This document shows positions 32,211 to 41,496 of a DNA stretch of 64,000 bases, one piece after another. A program made the position numbers and the translations under genes. This DNA comes from Streptomyces zaomyceticus. GTDB lineage: Bacteria; Actinomycetota; Actinomycetes; Streptomycetales; Streptomycetaceae. How positions within the stretch are numbered: position 1 is the stretch's first letter; each line of letters opens with the position of its first letter. The DNA lies in NCBI RefSeq assembly GCF_014656215.1, contig NZ_BNBZ01000002.1, forward strand, positions 310,001-374,000, in the 5' to 3' direction. The notes under the pieces are model-generated. The model was given only the letters and a program-made list of their open reading frames with translations. It was not told the origin of the DNA and did not search any database.

Positions 32211-33491
32211 ATGGAGATCACGGCGGACAACGCCCTGGAGGAACTGTCCCGGCACGTCCTCATGGACGGCCTCGACCTCGTACTGGACCTGGAGCGCAGC
32301 CGCGGCAGCACGCTGGTCGACGCGCGCGGCGGTGAGGAGTACCTCGACCTCCTCACGTTCTACGGCTCGCTGCCCCTGGGCATGAACCACCCCGGCATGG
32401 CCGACGACCCGGAGTTCCTCGCCGAACTCACCCGGGCCGCACTGCACAAGGTGACCAACTCCGACATCTACACCGTGCAGTACGCGCGGTTCACGGAGGC
32501 GTTCCGCAGGGTCCTGGGCGACCCGAGGCTGCCGCACCTCTTCTTCATCGACGGCGGCGCCCTGGCCGTGGAGAACGCCCTCAAAGTGGCCTTCGACTGG
32601 CGCGCGCAGAGACGGGGACCCGACCCCGCCCCCCTCGAAGTCCTGCACATGGAGGGCGCCTTCCACGGCCGCAGCGGCTACACGCTGAGTCTGACGAACA
32701 CCTCGCCCACGGTGACCGCCCGGTACCCGGCGTGGACGTGGCCGCGCGTTCCGGTGCCCGGGCCCGGCGGCGAACGAGAGGCGGTCGAGGCCGCGCGACG
32801 GCACCTGGCCGAGCGCGGAGACCGGATCGCCTGCTTCATCGCCGAGCCCGTCCAGGGAGCCGGCGGCGACCGGCATCTCGGCAGGGAGTTCCTGCTGCGC
32901 ATGCAGGACCTGTGCCACCGGTACGACGTGCTGTTCGTGCTCGACGAGGTGCAGACCGGCTGCGGCCTGTCCGGCGCGCCGTGGACCTACCAGCGGCTCG
33001 GGCTCGAACCGGACGTGGTGGCCTTCGGCAAGAAGACCCAGGTGTGCGGTCTGATGGCGGGCGGCCGGGTCGACGAGGTGCCCGAGGGCGCACTGGCCGT
33101 GCCGGACCGGCTCGGATCCACCTGGGGCGGCAACACCGCGGACATGGTGCGGGCCACCCGGATCCTGGAGATCATCGAGCGGGACGGCCTGATGGACGCG
33201 GCCGAGACCAAGGGCCGGCACCTCGGCCGGCTGCTCGACGAACTGGCCGCGGCCCACCCGGCGCTGGTGAGCGACGTCCGCGGTCTGGGGCTGATGTGGG
33301 CCTTCGACCTGCCGGACACGGCGCTGCGCAACGAGGTCCTGGGCCGCCTGCGCCGCTCCCACCGGGTGCTGCTGCTTCCCGGCGGGCCACGCGCCGTACG
33401 GTTCCGCCCGGCACTCACGGTCGGTCTCGACGACCTGGACAAGGGCGTCGCCGCGGTCGACGCGGTCCTCACCTCGATGAGCGTGCGGTGA
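32211..33491 (+). CDS. lat: L-lysine 6-aminotransferase-like class III aminotransferase
   Basis: 426 aa. The PLP-lysine region FGKKTQVCGLMAGG is characteristic of lysine epsilon-aminotransferases, and FIDGGALAVENALKVAFDW and DEVQTGCGLSG (PLP-binding Asp) also match. The known reaction turns L-lysine and 2-oxoglutarate into 2-aminoadipate semialdehyde, which cyclises to piperideine-6-carboxylate, a route to pipecolate or 2-aminoadipate. No piperideine dehydrogenase or dedicated reductase is adjacent. As the last gene of the sugar-acid operon it might instead aminate a product of that pathway; the lysine motif favours lysine. Confidence 0.85.
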   Translation: MEITADNALEELSRHVLMDGLDLVLDLERSRGSTLVDARGGEEYLDLLTFYGSLPLGMNHPGMADDPEFLAELTRAALHKVTNSDIYTVQYARFTEAFRRVLGDPRLPHLFFIDGGALAVENALKVAFDWRAQRRGPDPAPLEVLHMEGAFHGRSGYTLSLTNTSPTVTARYPAWTWPRVPVPGPGGEREAVEAARRHLAERGDRIACFIAEPVQGAGGDRHLGREFLLRMQDLCHRYDVLFVLDEVQTGCGLSGAPWTYQRLGLEPDVVAFGKKTQVCGLMAGGRVDEVPEGALAVPDRLGSTWGGNTADMVRATRILEIIERDGLMDAAETKGRHLGRLLDELAAAHPALVSDVRGLGLMWAFDLPDTALRNEVLGRLRRSHRVLLLPGGPRAVRFRPALTVGLDDLDKGVAAVDAVLTSMSVR

Positions 33492-33535
33492 ACGCCACGC
33501 GGTGCCGGGGGGAGACGGCATCGCGTACGGGCATG

Positions 33536-33544
33536 TAGGGGTTG
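33536..33544 (-). promoter_or_regulatory. CAACCCCTA motif (inverted) upstream of the MbtH gene
   Basis: TAGGGGTTG on the + strand is the reverse complement of the 9-mer at 11047 and 22535. It lies 70-80 bp upstream of the MbtH start in a 123-bp gap, suggesting that MbtH has its own promoter under the same regulator. Confidence 0.4.
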
Positions 33545-33614
33545 TCAGGAGTTTGCCGTGCTACAAGAATGCGGGCAGCTCAATCTCGGCAGGAACAAAG
33601 GAGTGCGTCGGCTC

Positions 33615-33830
33615 ATGAGTAATCCGTTCGAGGACGAGAATTCCTCATACCGCGTTCTGATCAATGCGGAAGAGCAGTATTCATTGTGGCCGGATTTCGC
33701 AGAGGTCCCGGCCGGCTGGACCGTCGCCCTGCCGAGTACGACCCGGCAGGCGTGCCTGGACTACGTCAACGAACACTGGGTCGACATGCGCCCCAAGAGC
33801 CTCGTCGAGGCGATGCGCCAGGCCGGCTGA
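33615..33830 (+). CDS. MbtH-family NRPS accessory protein
   Basis: 71 aa with the family pattern MSNPFEDE, YRVLINAEEQYSLWPDF, VPAGW and the C-terminal DYVNEHWVDMRPKSL. MbtH proteins bind the N-terminal part of A domains and are needed for folding or activity of many of them. ATG 33615 is preceded by AAAGGAG about 11 nt away; an in-frame GTG at 33558 would add residues not typical of the family. It likely serves the A domains of region A and possibly region D, where no other MbtH is seen. Confidence 0.96.
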   Translation: MSNPFEDENSSYRVLINAEEQYSLWPDFAEVPAGWTVALPSTTRQACLDYVNEHWVDMRPKSLVEAMRQAG

Positions 33831-33848
33831 CGCATCGGCCCAGGAACA

Positions 33849-33885
33849 GCCAGGGATCACGCGGCCGGGCCGTGTGATCCCTGGC
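33849..33885 (+). terminator. Hairpin terminator after the MbtH gene
   Basis: A 16-bp stem (33849-33864 with 33870-33885, one G-T pair) and 5-nt loop begin 18 bp after the MbtH stop. It closes the long rightward biosynthetic operon. Confidence 0.8.
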
Positions 33886-34405
33886 CGCGTTCCGCGCCCG
33901 CCCGCACCGCGCCGGCGGGCCCCGCCCCAAGGCAGGGCCGACGCCGCCCGGAACACCCTCTCCGCGAACGCCCCCGGATTCCCCGCCTCGTCGGCGGCTG
34001 ACTCCCGCCGGGAATCCACCACCCGACGCCGGTCGTTCCGCATTCCTTCCGTACGCGCCCGCACCACGGCGGACAGCCGCCTCCCGCGGCGACCGATAGC
34101 GCGCTGATAGCCGGTCGATGAGCAGGCCGTGAAACATGGGTCACGTCGGCGACCGGAACGCCCGGTCCGCGGGTGTTGACGGCATGAGGCGAGATGACGA
34201 CCACCGCGCAGGCCCTCGACGGGGCACGCGACCGAACGGCGCGGGACTCCTTCGACGGCGACCGGTACTTCTCCCGGCCCCCGCGGTTCGACGGCGGGGG
34301 CGCGAAGCGGAGACGCATGCGCTGACGGCGTGGCACGCATGCGACCTACGGCCTGGCCGAGGAACGGATTTCCCTCTTTCGCACCGACCCATGGAGGAGT
34401 TCGCG
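33886..34405. other. 520-bp gap upstream of the LAL regulator, no gene supported
   Basis: Reading frames here lack recognisable motifs and ribosome sites. The stretch presumably carries the promoter and leader of the LAL regulator gene. I see no clear promoter box or repeat. Confidence 0.5.
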
Positions 34406-37171
34406 GTGGAACTGGTGGAGCGCGAAGCACCGTTGGCGCTACTGACCGCGCTGGCCGAACAGGCGCGGGACGGACACGGACGTGCCGTGCTGGTCCACGG
34501 ACCGGTGGCGGCGGGCAAGAGCGTACTGGTGCACCACTTCGCCGATCGCGCCCTGAGTCTGGGAATGCTTCCGTTGTCGGCGCTGGGATCCAAGGACGAG
34601 CGGCACCTGACCCTGGGGGTGGTGCGGCAGCTGGTGGACGACGCGCCGCTGGACTCCGGGGACCGGGCGCGGGCCGTGGCACTCATCGAGGAGGGCGTGC
34701 GCGCCGCCCAGCGCCGGGACACCGGCGGACAGCCGGACGACGACATCGTGCACGGGCTCTGCACCGTGTTCCTGGAACTGGCCGAACGCTGCCCGCTGTA
34801 CATCGCCGTCGACGACGTGGAACAGGCCGACCAGGCCTCGCTGACATGCCTGGCCTACCTGGCCAGGCGCCTGAACAGCGCCCGGGTGCTCGCCGCGTTC
34901 ACCCACGGCGGGCACGGGTGCGACACCGGGTTCCGCTTCGGCGCCGACCTGATGCGACAGCCCAACTGCCACCGTGTCGAGGTGACGCAGCTCTCCGCCA
35001 CGGGAGTGTGGCAGCTGACGGCCCAGCATCTGGGCAAGGGGACCGCCGACGAGCGGGCCACGGACTGGCACGCCTACAGCGGGGGCAACCCCCTGCTCGT
35101 CGAAGCACTGGTCCGCGACCACCTGGGCGGTGGCGAGGCGGGACCGCGCTACCGCGAGGCCGTACTGTCCTGCCTGCGCCGCCACCGCCCGGAGATGATC
35201 CGGGTGCTGAGCGGCTACGTGGTGCTCGGCGGGCCCGACAACCTGGACCGACTTCTGGACCTGAGTCCGGCGCGGACCACGGAGGCGGTGCGCGAGCTGA
35301 TCGCCGGCGGACTGCTCACCACCGACGGATTCCGGCACGAGACGGCCCGCGAGGCGGTGGCCGGCGCCATCGACGCCGACGAGCTCGCCCGGCTCCACGC
35401 CCGCGCGGCGGTCCTCGCCCACGAGCGCGGCGCCGGCACCGCGGTGATCGCCGGACACCTGCTCCACGCCGGTGCGCCGGCCGACGACGGCGTGCTGCAG
35501 GAGCCGTGGGCGCTTCCCGCCCTTGAGGACGCCGCGGCGCACGCCCTGCGCGGAGCCGCGGCCGACCGCGCGGTGGACTGCCTCCGGCTGGCCCGGCTCG
35601 TCTGCGTGGACCCGCTCCGGCGGGCACGCATCACCGCCGCCCTGATCCGGGCCGAGTGGAGCATCAACCCCGGTGTGTCCACCGGCCGGCTCGGCGAACT
35701 CGTCGACGCCATGCGCAAGGGCTGTCTGCGCGGTGCCGACGCGCTCACGCTGGCCCGGGCGCTGCTCTGGCACGGCCGCTTCGAACAGGCCCAGGAGGTC
35801 CTCGGCCACCTGGCCCGATCCGGGCAGGCGACCGATCCCGAGACAGCCACCGAACTGCAGATCACCCGGCGACGGCTGCGGCACACCTACCCGTCGTTCC
35901 TGGCCGTGCTCGGCCCGAAGCCCGGTGCCGGACGTCCCCCCACGCACTCGGTGAGCGCCGACCGCCGACTGCAGGCGGTGTCCGCGCTGGCCGCCGTACT
36001 CGGTGAAGGTCCCCATCAGGAGGCCGTCGACGTGGCGCAGCGGGTGCTCCACGGCACGCGGCCGGAAGAGCTGTCCACCGAGACCGTCGAAAGCGCCCTC
36101 CTCACCCTCGCCTACAGCGGACGGGCCGAACGCGCGACGGCCTGGTGCGATCTGCACCTGGACCGGATGCTGCTGCGGCACACGCCGGGCAGACGGGCGA
36201 GGCTCGGCGCCGTACGGGCCGAGATAGCCCTGCGCCGGGGCGACCTGACCGACGCCCGGCGGTACGCGAGCGAGGCGCTCGCCACTCTGCCGGCGATCAG
36301 CTGGGGAGTGACCGTCGGCGCGCCCCTCAGCACACTCGTTCTTGCCACCACCGCGATGGGCCGCTACGACGAGGCGCAGATCTATCTGGACCACCGCGTT
36401 CCGGAGGCGATGTTCGAGACCCGGTACGGCATGCACTACCACTACGCGCGGGCGCGGTTCGGAATCGCCACCGGCTACCTGGACATGGCGCTGGAGGACC
36501 TGCGCCGGTGCGGCGCCAAGCTGTCCCAATGGGGGATGGACACACCCGGCCTGATCCCGTGGCGCACCGACGTCGCCGAGGTCTATCTCGGACTGGGCCG
36601 CCCGGACGACGCCAGGCGGATGCTCCAGGAGCAGTCGGCCAGGTTCCCCGTCATGCCCAACCGGGTCCGCGGCATCGCGAGCCGGGTCCTGGCCGGAGCC
36701 GGCGCCCCCGCGCACCGGCCGACGCTGCTGCGCCAGGCGGCCGAACTGCTCCAGTCGGACGACGGCGACCGATACGAACTCGCCCTGGCCTTCGCCGATC
36801 TGGCCCGCGCCTATCGGACCCTGGGCGAGTTCCGGCGTGCCGCGGCGGCCGAGCGCCGCGCGGTCATCGTGGCCGCCGACTGCCACGCCGAGGCACTGGT
36901 CAGGGGCCTGGCGGTGGAGAGCGCCGGCGCGCTGCCGGCACCGGCCGACGACGGTGACGGCCTCACCGAGGCGGAGCGCCGCGTGGCCGCGATGGCGGCC
37001 GTCGGCTGTTCCAACCGGGAGATCGCCGAGGGTCTGCACGTCACGGTCAGCACGGTCGAGCAGCACCTGACGCGCACGTACCGCAAGCTCCGTATCAGCC
37101 GTCGCGCCGACCTGCCGTCCCTGCTGGGCGGACCGGTGATGGGAGACCTCACGGACGCACGCAGGCGGTGA
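34406..37171 (+). CDS. LAL-type LuxR-family transcriptional regulator
   Basis: 921 aa from GTG 34406, chosen over ATG 34391 because GGAGGAG lies 6 nt before the GTG and nothing suitable precedes the ATG. The N-terminal AAA-like ATPase has Walker A GPVAAGKS near residue 36 and Walker B LYIAVDDVEQAD. A long helical, TPR-like middle follows, and the C-terminal LuxR helix-turn-helix reads LTEAERRVAAMAAVGCSNREIAEGLHV. The size and plan match cluster-situated LAL activators. It lies alone between the region-A operon and the SARP gene and may control region A. No TTA codon was noticed in it. Confidence 0.93.
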   Translation: MELVEREAPLALLTALAEQARDGHGRAVLVHGPVAAGKSVLVHHFADRALSLGMLPLSALGSKDERHLTLGVVRQLVDDAPLDSGDRARAVALIEEGVRAAQRRDTGGQPDDDIVHGLCTVFLELAERCPLYIAVDDVEQADQASLTCLAYLARRLNSARVLAAFTHGGHGCDTGFRFGADLMRQPNCHRVEVTQLSATGVWQLTAQHLGKGTADERATDWHAYSGGNPLLVEALVRDHLGGGEAGPRYREAVLSCLRRHRPEMIRVLSGYVVLGGPDNLDRLLDLSPARTTEAVRELIAGGLLTTDGFRHETAREAVAGAIDADELARLHARAAVLAHERGAGTAVIAGHLLHAGAPADDGVLQEPWALPALEDAAAHALRGAAADRAVDCLRLARLVCVDPLRRARITAALIRAEWSINPGVSTGRLGELVDAMRKGCLRGADALTLARALLWHGRFEQAQEVLGHLARSGQATDPETATELQITRRRLRHTYPSFLAVLGPKPGAGRPPTHSVSADRRLQAVSALAAVLGEGPHQEAVDVAQRVLHGTRPEELSTETVESALLTLAYSGRAERATAWCDLHLDRMLLRHTPGRRARLGAVRAEIALRRGDLTDARRYASEALATLPAISWGVTVGAPLSTLVLATTAMGRYDEAQIYLDHRVPEAMFETRYGMHYHYARARFGIATGYLDMALEDLRRCGAKLSQWGMDTPGLIPWRTDVAEVYLGLGRPDDARRMLQEQSARFPVMPNRVRGIASRVLAGAGAPAHRPTLLRQAAELLQSDDGDRYELALAFADLARAYRTLGEFRRAAAAERRAVIVAADCHAEALVRGLAVESAGALPAPADDGDGLTEAERRVAAMAAVGCSNREIAEGLHVTVSTVEQHLTRTYRKLRISRRADLPSLLGGPVMGDLTDARRR

Positions 37172-37198
37172 GCACGGGGCCCGGCCCGAGAGGGCGGG

Positions 37199-37215
37199 GC
37201 CCGGTCCGACCGGGC
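37199..37215 (+). terminator. Short hairpin after the LAL regulator
   Basis: A 7-bp GC stem with 3-nt loop (GCCCGGT-CCG-ACCGGGC) lies 28 bp after the LAL stop. It is small, so termination here is only plausible. Confidence 0.4.
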
Positions 37216-37290
37216 GGGGAGGAGGAAGCGCCATTCCTCGGCGCCCGTCCCTTGGGAGAAATTCCGGCCACATTGGCTCAACAGCCTTCT

Positions 37291-37304
37291 TGAACCCCGT
37301 AGCG
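37291..37304 (+). promoter_or_regulatory. TGAACCCCGTAGCG motif upstream of the SARP gene
   Basis: It differs at one base from TGAACCCCATAGCG at 22544-22557 in the Hpg/A-domain divergent promoter. It lies 142 bp upstream of the SARP start. It is a candidate operator linking the SARP gene to the region-A promoters. Confidence 0.4.
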
Positions 37305-37445
37305 AAACACGGTGTCCTTCTCGCCACCGAATCCCCGGCCACTTCAGAAACACGGTTCACTGGACAGAGCCGACCGGGTTAGGTAGATATGACGTTGGTG
37401 CGGAGCTGACCGGCGGAAACTATGGCGTGGATGTGAAGGACGGTC

Positions 37446-40400
37446 ATGCGCTTTCGATTACTCGGGCCGTTGGAAGTGGTCGGACCCGGTGGCCCAGCGC
37501 TGATCACCGCCGAGCGTCAGCGAATCGTTTTGGCGGTTCTCCTGCTGGAGCCCAATCGGATCGTTCCCATGGGGCGGCTCGTCGACGCGGTCTGGGGTGT
37601 GTCCCCACCGCCCACGGCGCGCGCCCAGATCCAGATCTGTGTCTCCATCGTCCGCGCGAGCATGGCGAAGGCCGGTCTGCCCGACGTCATCCAGACCAGG
37701 TCGCCGGGCTACTTCGTCGAGGTCGGGGACGACGAGCTGGACCTCCATGTCTTCGAGCGCGCCGCGTCGGCCGGACGCACCGCCGCGGAGGCCGGCCGCT
37801 TCGAGGAGGCGGCGTCCGCCTTCGAGACCGCGCTGGGACTGTGGCGCGGCTCGTCGTGCTTCGGCGGGGGCATCGCCAGCACGGTGCTCCAGGCTCCGGC
37901 CGCGCGTCTGGACGAACAGCGGCTCACCGTGGTGGAACAGTGGGTGGACGCGCGGCTGGCCCTCGGTCTGCACCAGCAGCTCGTGGCGAGGCTGATCGAC
38001 CTGGTCATGCAGAACCCGCTGCGTGAACACCTGCGTGCCCAGCTCATGGTGGCGCTGTCCCGGTCGGGCCGTCAGGCCGAGGCGCTCGAGGTCTACCGGC
38101 GGGGCCGGCGCGAGCTGATCGACGAGCTCGGCATCGAGCCGGGGGAGGAGCTGCGCCGGCTGCAGGAATCGATTCTGTCCGGCCGGCTGGACGGCGCGCC
38201 ACCGGTGAACGTGCCGTCCGTGGCGCGGGTCCTGCCCGCGATGCCCGCGGGGCCTGCGGAAACGGCGGCGCGGACGGGGGCGCCGGCCGCTCAGTCGGCG
38301 GGCGCGGCGGTCGTCGAGCCACCGGCCGTGCCCCGCCTGCTGCCCGGTGCGATCGCCGACTTCGCCGGACGTGACGAACTGCTCGCCAGTCTCAAGGAGG
38401 CGCTGGAACGGGACACCGAGTCGTCGTACGCCCTGCGGATCGTCTCGATCACCGGCCGGGGAGGAGTCGGCAAGACCACCCTCGCGGTGCACCTCGGACA
38501 CTCCCTGGCGAATCGATTCCCCGACGGCCAGATGTTCGCCAAGCTGCGCGGACCCTCGGCCCAGCCGATCCTTCCCACCCGCATCCTCGAGCGCTTCCTG
38601 CGCTGTCTGGGAATACCGGGCTCGGCCATGCCGTCGACCATCGAGGAACGGGCGGAACTGTTCCGGAACCTCGTCGCCGACCGGCGCATGCTGATCGTTC
38701 TCGACGACGCCATCGACGAGGAACAGGTGCGCTGGCTGCTGCCCGGCTCGTCCAACTGTCCGGTTCTGATCACCAGCCGGTCCCGGCTGGCCGGTCTCGA
38801 GGGCACGAGCTCCGTCCAGATCGACGTGTTCTCCACCGAGCAGGCACTGGAACTGCTCAGCCGGATCCTCGGCTCCGAGCGGATCCACAGCGAACTGCCC
38901 AGCGCCCTGCAGCTGATAAAGCTGTGCGGCAACCTCGCCCTGGCCCTGCGGATCGTGGCGGCGCGGCTGGTCACACGGCCGCACTGGCCCCTCAGCAAGA
39001 TGGCCGCGCGGCTCCGTGACGAACGCCAGCGCCTGGACGAGCTGACCCACGGCGGGGTCGGTGTCCGCGCCGGGCTCGCCATGGTCTATCAGGGACTGCC
39101 CTCCGACGCGCAGCGCCTCTTCCGGCGCCTGTCCATGCTGGAGGCGGCGGAGTTCTCCAGCTGGGTCGCCGCACCCCTGCTCGACGTCGCCGTGGGGGAG
39201 GCCGAGGACGTCCTGGAGTTCCTCGTGGACGCCCAGCTCGTCGATGTCGAGGTGGCCAAGGGCCGTCGCCCCCGCTATCGCCTGCACGACCTGGTCCGGG
39301 TCTACTCCCAGGAGTGTCTGGCCGAGCACGAGAACACCGCCGAGAGAGCGGTCGTGCTCTGCCGGGTGCTGAGCACATGGCTGCTCCTGGTCGAGGAGGC
39401 GCACCGGCGGGCCTACGGCGGGGACCACACGCTGATCCACGGAACCGCCCCGCGCCCCGTGCTGGACGAGTCGGTGATCGACCGTGAACTCGCCGATCCG
39501 CTCCGGTGGTTCGAGGACGAACGGGCCAGTCTGATCACCGCGGTCCGGCAGGCCGCCGGCGCCGGTCTCGACGAGCTGTGCTGGGATCTGGCGCTGACGC
39601 TGGTGACGCTCTTCGAGATGTACGGCTACTTCGACGACTGGCGCACGACGCACGAGATCGCGCTCGCGATCACCCGGCACAACGACAACCGCCGTGGCCA
39701 GGCGGCGATGCTGTACTCCCTCGGCGCCCTGCACATGTTCGAGTACAAGCTGGACGAGGCGCGAGGCAGGCTGGGGCCCGCCTGCGAGCTGTTCCGTGAG
39801 GTCGGCGACGTGCACGGCGAGGCACTGGCGCTGCGCAATCTCGCCTTCGTCGACCGGATCCAGGGCCGTCTCGACGAGGCGATGGCGGGGTACGAGAAGG
39901 CGCTGGTCATGCTCTCCGAGGTGAACGACTCGACCGCCGAGGCACATGTGCTGAGCAACATGGCCCAGATCCATCTGGACCGCGGCCTCATCGCGGAGGG
40001 GAAGCAGACCATGGCGGCCGGCCTCGCCGCGGTGGAGCGCTCGGGCAACAGACGGGTGCGCGCGCAGATCCTGTGCCGCCTCGGAGAGGCGCATCTGCAG
40101 ATCGACGAGGTGACCGAGGCCGAGTACGTGTTCACGCAGGCGCTCGAGACCGTCCGCTCGGTCGGCGACCCGGTGGGCGAGTGCTACGCACTGCGCGGAC
40201 TGGCCATTGTCCGGTCGCGCCAGGGCAGTCACGGCACGGCTTACGAGATCCTGGAACAGGCCATGGTGATCGCCTCCCAGGCCCGTGAGTACCTCGCCAT
40301 CGGCCGGATCCAGCTCTCGCTCGGTGAGGTGGCCGCGGACAGGGGAAGCTACGGAAGCGCCAAGGAGCACCTCGCCGCGGCACTGGACATCTTCGGCCGG

Positions 40401-40511
40401 ATGCAGGCCACCAAGTGGCGGGAACAGACGTTACGCCTCATGAACGAGGTCTCCGAGGCGTCCGACGACGCGGCCGCGGCCGCCGCCTACGCACAGGCGA
40501 GCTCGGGCTGA
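37446..40511 (+). CDS. AfsR-like SARP regulator (SARP-BTAD-NB-ARC-TPR)
   Basis: 1021 aa. The N-terminal OmpR-like DNA-binding domain (MRFRLLGPLEVV through TRSPGYFVEV) is followed by the bacterial transcriptional activation domain to about residue 245. An Ala/Pro-rich linker leads to an NB-ARC ATPase with Walker A ITGRGGVGKTTLAVHL near residue 335 and VLDDAIDEEQVRWLLPGS. C-terminal TPR-like repeats start near 740. Two TTA leucine codons lie in frame, at codon 5 (37458-37460) and codon 996 (40431-40433). This makes translation dependent on the rare bldA tRNA and ties the cluster to development. The start has GAAGGA upstream. Confidence 0.95.
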   Translation: MRFRLLGPLEVVGPGGPALITAERQRIVLAVLLLEPNRIVPMGRLVDAVWGVSPPPTARAQIQICVSIVRASMAKAGLPDVIQTRSPGYFVEVGDDELDLHVFERAASAGRTAAEAGRFEEAASAFETALGLWRGSSCFGGGIASTVLQAPAARLDEQRLTVVEQWVDARLALGLHQQLVARLIDLVMQNPLREHLRAQLMVALSRSGRQAEALEVYRRGRRELIDELGIEPGEELRRLQESILSGRLDGAPPVNVPSVARVLPAMPAGPAETAARTGAPAAQSAGAAVVEPPAVPRLLPGAIADFAGRDELLASLKEALERDTESSYALRIVSITGRGGVGKTTLAVHLGHSLANRFPDGQMFAKLRGPSAQPILPTRILERFLRCLGIPGSAMPSTIEERAELFRNLVADRRMLIVLDDAIDEEQVRWLLPGSSNCPVLITSRSRLAGLEGTSSVQIDVFSTEQALELLSRILGSERIHSELPSALQLIKLCGNLALALRIVAARLVTRPHWPLSKMAARLRDERQRLDELTHGGVGVRAGLAMVYQGLPSDAQRLFRRLSMLEAAEFSSWVAAPLLDVAVGEAEDVLEFLVDAQLVDVEVAKGRRPRYRLHDLVRVYSQECLAEHENTAERAVVLCRVLSTWLLLVEEAHRRAYGGDHTLIHGTAPRPVLDESVIDRELADPLRWFEDERASLITAVRQAAGAGLDELCWDLALTLVTLFEMYGYFDDWRTTHEIALAITRHNDNRRGQAAMLYSLGALHMFEYKLDEARGRLGPACELFREVGDVHGEALALRNLAFVDRIQGRLDEAMAGYEKALVMLSEVNDSTAEAHVLSNMAQIHLDRGLIAEGKQTMAAGLAAVERSGNRRVRAQILCRLGEAHLQIDEVTEAEYVFTQALETVRSVGDPVGECYALRGLAIVRSRQGSHGTAYEILEQAMVIASQAREYLAIGRIQLSLGEVAADRGSYGSAKEHLAAALDIFGRMQATKWREQTLRLMNEVSEASDDAAAAAAYAQASSG

Positions 40512-40671
40512 CACCGGGGTCCCGGGGCGACCGGCGGCAGACCGTTTTTCGGCCGTTCCCGGGTCCGACGGCCATGCCCGGGAACCCGGCATCGGAACCG
40601 GCCAGCCAGGTACGAAATTCGCACCGTCTCCTCCGGCGGCGTGGCACGATGCCCGCCTCGGAGGCGCGCTC

Positions 40672-40696
40672 CCTCCCGGCAGTGGATGCCGGGAGG
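40672..40696 (+). terminator. Hairpin between the SARP gene and the first transthyretin-like gene
   Basis: A 10-bp perfect stem with a 5-nt loop lies about 160 bp past the SARP stop. A second smaller hairpin (8-bp stem, 40746-40753 with 40763-40770) precedes the next gene. Either could terminate SARP transcription. Confidence 0.45.
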
Positions 40697-40804
40697 CGGG
40701 AGGGAAGGAAGGACGCGTCGCGACGGCGGCGCGGCTGATGTTCGTGACGGGACGCATCCGGTGTCCCGTCCCACAAAGGATGCAATCGATGAGGCCGGTG
40801 TCAA

Positions 40805-41134
40805 GTGAAGCTCGGAGTGAGTGTCTCTGATGGAACCAATGGGCGGCCCGTCGACGGGTTGATGATCCGCATCGAACGGCCCCGCCTGGACGAGTGGCAG
40901 ACCGTGTGGCACGGGCTGACCGGCAGGGACGGGCGGCTGGACCGCCCGTCCCTGCCGGAGGACACCCCCGGGCCGTTCCGGCTGGTCCTGGAGACCGACC
41001 GGTATTTCACGACGCTCGGGATGCGGCCCTTCTACAGTCACATCGCGGTCGCGTTCGCCGAGTGGGAGGCGGACCAGGAGATTCCGATCGTGATCGCCCC
41101 CCACGGATACGCGGTGTGCGCCGTCGGCCAGTAG
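40805..41134 (+). CDS. Transthyretin-like (5-hydroxyisourate hydrolase fold) protein, degenerate active site
   Basis: 109 aa. The pattern MKLGVSVSDGTNGRPVDGL, LTGRDGRL, FRLVLETDRYF, YSHIAVAF and a final IVIAPHGY matches the transthyretin/HIUase beta-sandwich. Against the enzyme, the N-terminal catalytic His (in THVLD) is Ser, the His of YHVPLLLSP is Glu, and the terminal YRGS is missing; the Arg after DG is kept. It is therefore probably not a purine-catabolic hydrolase. It is a paralogue of the protein at 41845. Start GTG 40805 is inferred; an upstream ATG at 40789 with AAAGGA would encode only a 13-codon out-of-frame peptide overlapping this start. Confidence 0.7.
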   Translation: MKLGVSVSDGTNGRPVDGLMIRIERPRLDEWQTVWHGLTGRDGRLDRPSLPEDTPGPFRLVLETDRYFTTLGMRPFYSHIAVAFAEWEADQEIPIVIAPHGYAVCAVGQ

Positions 41135-41496
41135 CCGCGGCGCACGCGTGACGGACGACCGAGGACGACCCCATCCCGGTCATGTCCCCCGCGGTGGCGC
41201 GGCCCCGTGAAGCACGGCGATGTCGTCGCCGGCGCGGACGGAGCCCGTGCCGACTTGGACGAGGCGGCGGCGGGCGAAGGCGATCCCTTCCCCGAGCACC
41301 TCTCCGAGTGCGCGGACACATCCGTGGCCACCTCGCCGACCAGCGCCGATGGATGCGGCACGAGGATGGTCTCCCCCCAACACCGGACGCTTAGAGAGTA
41401 CTTAGCGATCCAGTAGGGGGACGAGAAGGGAACTCACTAGAACTGGTGATGTCCACCCGGGTCTCCGGGTCACGAGTTTCCGTAAGGGAGATCGAC
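41135..41496. other. Gap between the first transthyretin-like gene and the small ORF
   Basis: 362 bp. A minus-strand frame around 41180-41340 has a protein-like stretch (EVLGEGIAFARRRLVQVG) without a usable start or family match, perhaps a gene remnant. Near 41400-41430 the sequence becomes less GC-rich and may hold the promoter of the small ORF. No feature is assigned firmly. Confidence 0.4.

Noticed and set aside
41180..41383. Minus-strand small protein gene
   Set aside because: There is a protein-like stretch but no good start, ribosome site or family match. It is kept only as a possible remnant.
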